Positions 62,401 through 64,000 of a stretch of 64,000 bases of DNA are shown here, piece by piece (within the stretch, counting starts at the first letter, position 1; each line of letters starts with the position of its first letter). Both the position numbers and the translations under genes were made by a program. The notes under the pieces were generated by a model. That model did not search any database and was not told where the DNA came from. It saw only the letters and a list, made by a program, of their open reading frames with translations. This stretch comes from Symbiodinium sp. CCMP2592 (taxonomy: Eukaryota; Sar; Dinophyceae; Suessiales; Symbiodiniaceae), in contig CAJNDT010001013.1 of NCBI GenBank assembly GCA_905221615.1, forward strand, positions 755,583-819,582. Reading direction: 5' to 3'.

Positions 62401-64000
62401 TGCATTCGAGGGCTCAGATGAAATTTGGTTTTCCGGGGTATACGCATCAAGCAATTGCCCTTGTTTGGGCACTTATTCAGGAGCCAGGTTCGTTTGGACT
62501 ACGAAATACATGGGCAGCTGTATATGTAGGGTTACTAGTAGGGCAACTACTTCTGCTCCATATTCGGCGACTGTTAGCCCCACTTATCTCTCTTAGTCAG
62601 TTCTTAACCCCCAGAACCCAAACCACAAACTCCTTAGACCATGCTGGCGGATGGAAAAGAGGCCCCTAAACCCAAACCCTAAACAGGCTCCTTAGACCGT
62701 GGCTCACCTGGCAGGTCTACCCCCGCTTCGATGCGTTGGCAAGATGCTATCGCGACTCGTGGCGGGAGGTCGCGGCCTTCAAGTTTAGGGTTTAGGGTTC
62801 AGAGTTTAGGGTTACAGGGTTCAGGGTTTGGGTTTAGGGGTTTAGGGTGTAGGGTTTCGGTTGTGGCAACTTTGGGTCGCAGGGTTTGATCATGGTCTCA
62901 AGAGCGGTATGGTTGTCCGGATGACATTCTAGATCCCGATCGTTTGAGCGCGACTGTTGTGAAGTACGGGATTGACAGAGGTGTCACGACGTGAGAATAG
63001 TGTTGTTTGTGCAAATAGACTATGATGGTGCAGAACTCCCCAACAGCCGAGTCCAACAATTCAGGCTTCCACATAAGACTCATAGCATTGTCGTATAGAG
63101 TAAGATCATCTGCCCTTAGTGCCTCTCAAATCCTAACTCTCCCCTCGAACCCTTTTAGATTTCAGCGCATTTGGTTTTCCTCCTTGTAGATAACGGCCCA
63201 GAAACCTAAAAAGTCGTGGCCAAAACCAGGACCCAGATTTGGGCATAGGCAGACCTTCCTAAACCAACCTGAACCCTCCAAGCCCCAAGCTGCACACACC
63301 AAAGCCCCTACTAAGCCTTATGCCAAGAACACGCTGTAAACAGCCCCGATCGATATTGTGATGCCTGGCACAGGCACAAGCCCTGGAGAACAGAGGCAAG
63401 CTGCACGGCCGCCTTGGCAGCAACGGGTTCAGGGTTTCCCTGAGGTTCCATACCGGGTTCAGGTAAGGACTCGAGGTGTGCGTGAGGGTTCCTTTCAGGT
63501 TTCCACATTTAATGCCTTCTGTAAGTTTCCATTAGAAGGAACCGCTAAAGGCTTCTGCAAAGTGCTTGAAGTCATGGGTATCGTGATTCTGTTTATCATA
63601 CATTCCTGCCCTTGTAAAACTCCCAACAAGCCCGTGCCAGCGCCATTAGCATTTGTTCTACAGGTATCCCTGGTAAGCCGCCATAACATGATTGCAACCA
63701 AGAAGACACTCGGGTTTCTATATTCACAGAGATCATACATTGCTTCCTTCCCCATGCTAGGTCGGATCAGACAGCGTGTTTGAGGTGTGGGGTTTCATGC
63801 AAGGGGCTCAATAGGGGAATCTTACTTCCGCAAGGGTCCATGTATTCATACGGTATTTACTTTGGCCCCAAAGTACTTACATAGGGATTACTTTACGGCC
63901 AATGTATCTACCATACCCTTGTGGTTCAAGCAGCAGTAAACAATGGTGGAGTCTTTGGATTCTGCGCCGAGGCGTCCTCCAAGAGCTGCGCCAGCGCTAC
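50427..64000 (+). CDS. gene 3 (span): unrecognised multi-exon gene, 3' partial
   Basis: This is the proposed span of a second or later + strand gene that runs off the window. Exons at 57639, 58912, 60882, 62073 and 62715 form a phase-consistent run using GT donors and AG acceptors. The translated pieces are helix-prone and charged (GLIDDKE, LQRLQCDLLYHRQC, SLSLEKLRKGQ, YPRFDALARCYRDSW). No family was recognised. The 5' part (50427-56877) is less certain because several phases do not close. Confidence 0.45.
50921..51032. mobile_element. family A3 element, decayed
   Basis: Arms around GGTTCATAGGTAGTTA and TAACTACCGATGAGCC are still recognisable. Confidence 0.65.
52600..52686 (+). CDS. gene 3 exon
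   Basis: Acceptor AAAGAAAG|G opens VAAALESVFPRVGPGLPETV and then RSLFVGFPR, 29 codons with G/C bias. GT donors at 52672 or 52687 are both phase 0. It is flanked by C-rich repeats upstream and TTTAGGG repeats downstream. Confidence 0.6.
52690..52815. repeat. TTTAGGG tract
   Basis: TTTAGGG and TTTAGGGG units start within a few bases of the exon at 52600-52686. Confidence 0.9.
52981..53091. mobile_element. family E element
   Basis: It has CATATGGGTGGTTGTCAAAA on the left and CTTTGACAACCACCCATCTG on the right, a nearly perfect pair. Confidence 0.9.
53129..53188. mobile_element. degenerate family A remnant
   Basis: CCCCACTTAGGGCAGTTA, GTTGCTAAGTCCCCCGTG and related words match the right half of family A with many changes. 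Confidence 0.45.
53627..53719. mobile_element. family H inverted-repeat element
   Basis: CAGCCCCCATAGTAGTTCCT ... AGGAACTACTATGGGGCC. Confidence 0.85.
53949..54032. mobile_element. family H inverted-repeat element
   Basis: CCATAGGCCCCAAAGAAGTT ... AACTACTACGGGGCCTATGG, 230 bp from the copy at 53627. Confidence 0.85.
54195..54405. repeat. CTAT tetranucleotide and TA tracts
   Basis: Imperfect CTAT/CTAC repeats, then (TA)n and (CA)n. Confidence 0.75.
54447..54497 (+). CDS. gene 3 exon
   Basis: It follows TTTCCCAG. The most coding-like frame reads LRSFVALTGAEKAAQLQ to a GA donor (TTGCAG|GA). The incoming phase does not match 52686, so an intermediate exon or different boundary is likely. Confidence 0.45.
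54848..55012 (+). repeat. dispersed segment, partner of 44127
   Basis: Contains GGATATCCTTGTCTTGGCAT, the GGCTTTGTTTGTTGGTTGGG motif and TACAAGTACACACATGTATA, all found in reverse orientation at 44127-44310. Confidence 0.85.
55318..55352 (+). CDS. gene 3 exon before a duplicated splice site
   Basis: It follows GCCCTCAG and reads VIDVHKKLNSEE, ending GAGGAG|GC. The 15 bp around this donor recur exactly at the acceptor of the next exon (55436-55450), so the intron is bounded by a direct repeat. Confidence 0.5.
55341..55450. repeat. 15-bp direct repeat bounding a short intron
   Basis: AATAGTGAGGAGGCC occurs at 55341-55355 and 55436-55450. Proposed splicing between the two copies removes 95 bp and leaves one copy. 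Confidence 0.75.
55448..55528 (+). CDS. gene 3 exon after a 95-bp intron
   Basis: Acceptor GAGGAG|GCC opens ASVAFGALGLRVLRDLLAWG and continues to a TAG at 55529. It could be the true reading or the exon may end earlier. Phase 0 with 55352 is kept. Confidence 0.35.
   Translation, partial: ASVAFGALGLRVLRDLLAWGWQYAFG
56252..56318 (+). CDS. gene 3 exon
   Basis: Acceptor CATCGCCAG opens LLDNLSKEAEEVTELCQDGP and then NF. The acceptor lacks the usual following G. The donor could be CAG|GA at 56302 or GT at 56320. The piece looks like a charged helix. Confidence 0.5.
56338..56402. mobile_element. family Q element
   Basis: TAGGGACCCCTAGGGGGGTT leads into GGGGTAGGGGGCGTTAATGC and CATAATAAGGACTTAGTAAG. 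Confidence 0.45.
56877..57016 (+). CDS. gene 3 exon, frame ambiguous
   Basis: It follows GGAATCCAG. Two frames are open: DIECGGIPRAHKPGLLRRSG (continuing GRELRLAVEENAP) and LTLSAAESPVPTSQDYSDVL. Neither has phase support. The 3' end was not resolved. Confidence 0.4.
57639..57695 (+). CDS. gene 3 exon
   Basis: Acceptor AGCTCTCAG|G opens AASGSLRSKQVEGLIDDKE, with a GT donor GGAG|GTCTGG in phase 0. It joins 58912. Confidence 0.6.
57717..57790. mobile_element. family Q element
   Basis: TAGGGATCCTTAGGGGTGTA leads into GGGGTAGGGGGCCTTAAGGC and CATAATAAGGACTAATAAGG. Confidence 0.45.
57877..58000. mobile_element. family A inverted-repeat element
   Basis: The arms run TACTTGAAGGCTCATGGGAG ... CATGATCCTCTAAGTA, preceded by TTTAGGG repeats. 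Confidence 0.9.
58803..58895. mobile_element. family H element next to an acceptor
   Basis: AAGCCCCATAGCAGTTCCTA ... GGAAATACTATGGGGCCT, 16 bp upstream of the exon at 58912. Confidence 0.85.
58912..58969 (+). CDS. gene 3 exon
   Basis: It follows GCCCGCAG, 17 bp after the family H element at 58803-58895. It reads LQRLQCDLLYHRQCSRRGC with a GTAACC donor leaving one base. The next exon completes Gly (GC-G-KCIDT). Three cysteines lie close together but no zinc-binding spacing is evident. Confidence 0.6.
58975..59185. repeat. CCCTAAA/CCCCTAAA tract
   Basis: About 200 bp of C-rich units directly after the exon at 58912, an exception to the usual polarity. Confidence 0.9.
59339..59430. mobile_element. 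family N element
   Basis: TATGGTATAGGGGCCTTGAT ... GGGGTTCCTTATTTCTAATTATAG motif. Confidence 0.4.
60644..60769. mobile_element. family A2 element
   Basis: The arms run TACTTAAAAAGGCCCAGCGG ... CCCCTGGGCCTCCAAGTA, matching the subtype at 15032. Confidence 0.8.
60882..60968 (+). CDS. gene 3 exon
   Basis: Acceptor TCGCCAAG|G opens KCIDTQSRAVGKDVSLSLEK and then LRKGQAVL, with a strong GTGAGG donor at 60969. A CAG|GC donor at 60959 is an alternative that changes the phase of the next exon. TTTAGGG repeats follow. Confidence 0.6.
60985..61055. repeat. TTTAGGG tract
   Basis: G-rich units after the exon at 60882. Confidence 0.9.
61915..62045. repeat. CCCTAAA-type tract
   Basis: C-rich units ending 28 bp before the exon at 62073. 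Confidence 0.85.
62073..62152 (+). CDS. gene 3 exon, frame ambiguous
   Basis: Acceptor AACTGCAG|G and donor CGCAAG|GTGC are both good. Frame 0 reads ELMDLEALVGGRVSVPKEQA, the more protein-like frame. The frame that keeps GT-AG phase with both neighbours reads ADGPRGSGGRKGLGAEG. The choice depends on which donor 60882 uses. Confidence 0.55.
62190..62256. repeat. TA microsatellite pair
   Basis: Two (TA)n runs separated by TTTTCGTTCACA. Confidence 0.95.
62715..62768 (+). CDS. gene 3 exon
   Basis: Acceptor CCTGGCAG|G opens VYPRFDALARCYRDSWRE, with a GT donor after CGGGAG. The frame could continue six codons further into TTTAGGG sequence. This is one of the clearest coding islands in the window, with a C-rich repeat upstream and TTTAGGG repeats downstream. 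Confidence 0.65.
62785..62850. repeat. TTTAGGG tract
   Basis: G-rich units start right after the exon at 62715. Confidence 0.9.
63833..63917. mobile_element. family M element, diverged
   Basis: AAGGGTCCATGTATTCATAC ... ATGTATCTACCATACCCTT, similar in layout to 31553. Confidence 0.6.
63971..64000 (+). CDS. gene 3 exon cut by window end
   Basis: After GCGCCGAG|G an island stays open to the window edge. The most helix-like reading is VLQELRQRY, but the others are also open. Confidence 0.35.

Larger units (their letters stand above)
62769..63970. other. intron of gene 3
   Basis: A TTTAGGG tract (62785-62850) is followed by about 900 bp of mixed sequence with no resolved exon, then a family M element at 63833-63917. 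Confidence 0.45.

Overview
This window looks like nuclear DNA of a dinoflagellate or a close alveolate relative. The evidence is: (1) no long open reading frame, but dozens of short GC-rich, codon-like islands of about 25-100 nt, all on the + strand; (2) islands that join in phase through introns ending AG|G and starting GT, GC or apparently GA, often after AAG or CAG, a splice-site habit known from dinoflagellates; (3) TTTAGGG/CCCTAAA telomere-type repeats scattered through almost every intron; (4) many short inverted-repeat elements of introner or MITE type. The species cannot be named from sequence alone. A chromerid is the main alternative.

Layout. 1-905 is an AT-rich block (one 107-codon ORF) unlike the rest. 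905-4126 is telomere-like and element-rich DNA leading to the last exon of gene 1 (stop at 4196). Gene 2 starts with ATG at 4489. Its exons between 9659 and about 23029 encode a Kelch-type beta-propeller (VYAFGG, CIVAGG, LYAIGG and IFVFGG strands, each preceded by W-x-x-L-P and P-R motifs), and at least five exon joins there agree in phase. Phase-compatible exons continue with a charged linker (24131-25762), a possible fibronectin-III-like edge (27586), coiled-coil and acidic exons (32173-35477), and many unrecognised exons up to a stop at 49358-49360. These may be one very large gene of about 45 kb or two to three tandem genes. A further + strand gene occupies about 50427 to the window end (coherent exon run 57639-62768) and runs off the edge.

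Introns. Exons make up only a few percent of the window. The rest is telomere-like heptamers, simple sequence, a palindromic minisatellite (8325-8890), and more than a dozen families of 90-130 bp near-perfect inverted repeats, none with a transposase. Two patterns stand out. First, CCCTAAA-strand repeats lie before exons and TTTAGGG-strand repeats after them, so the two ends of one intron are often complementary. Second, some elements sit so that their terminal bases help form a splice site (11258, 40672). Exon boundaries were read by eye from frame, splice motif and phase, so most carry an uncertainty of a few to tens of bases.
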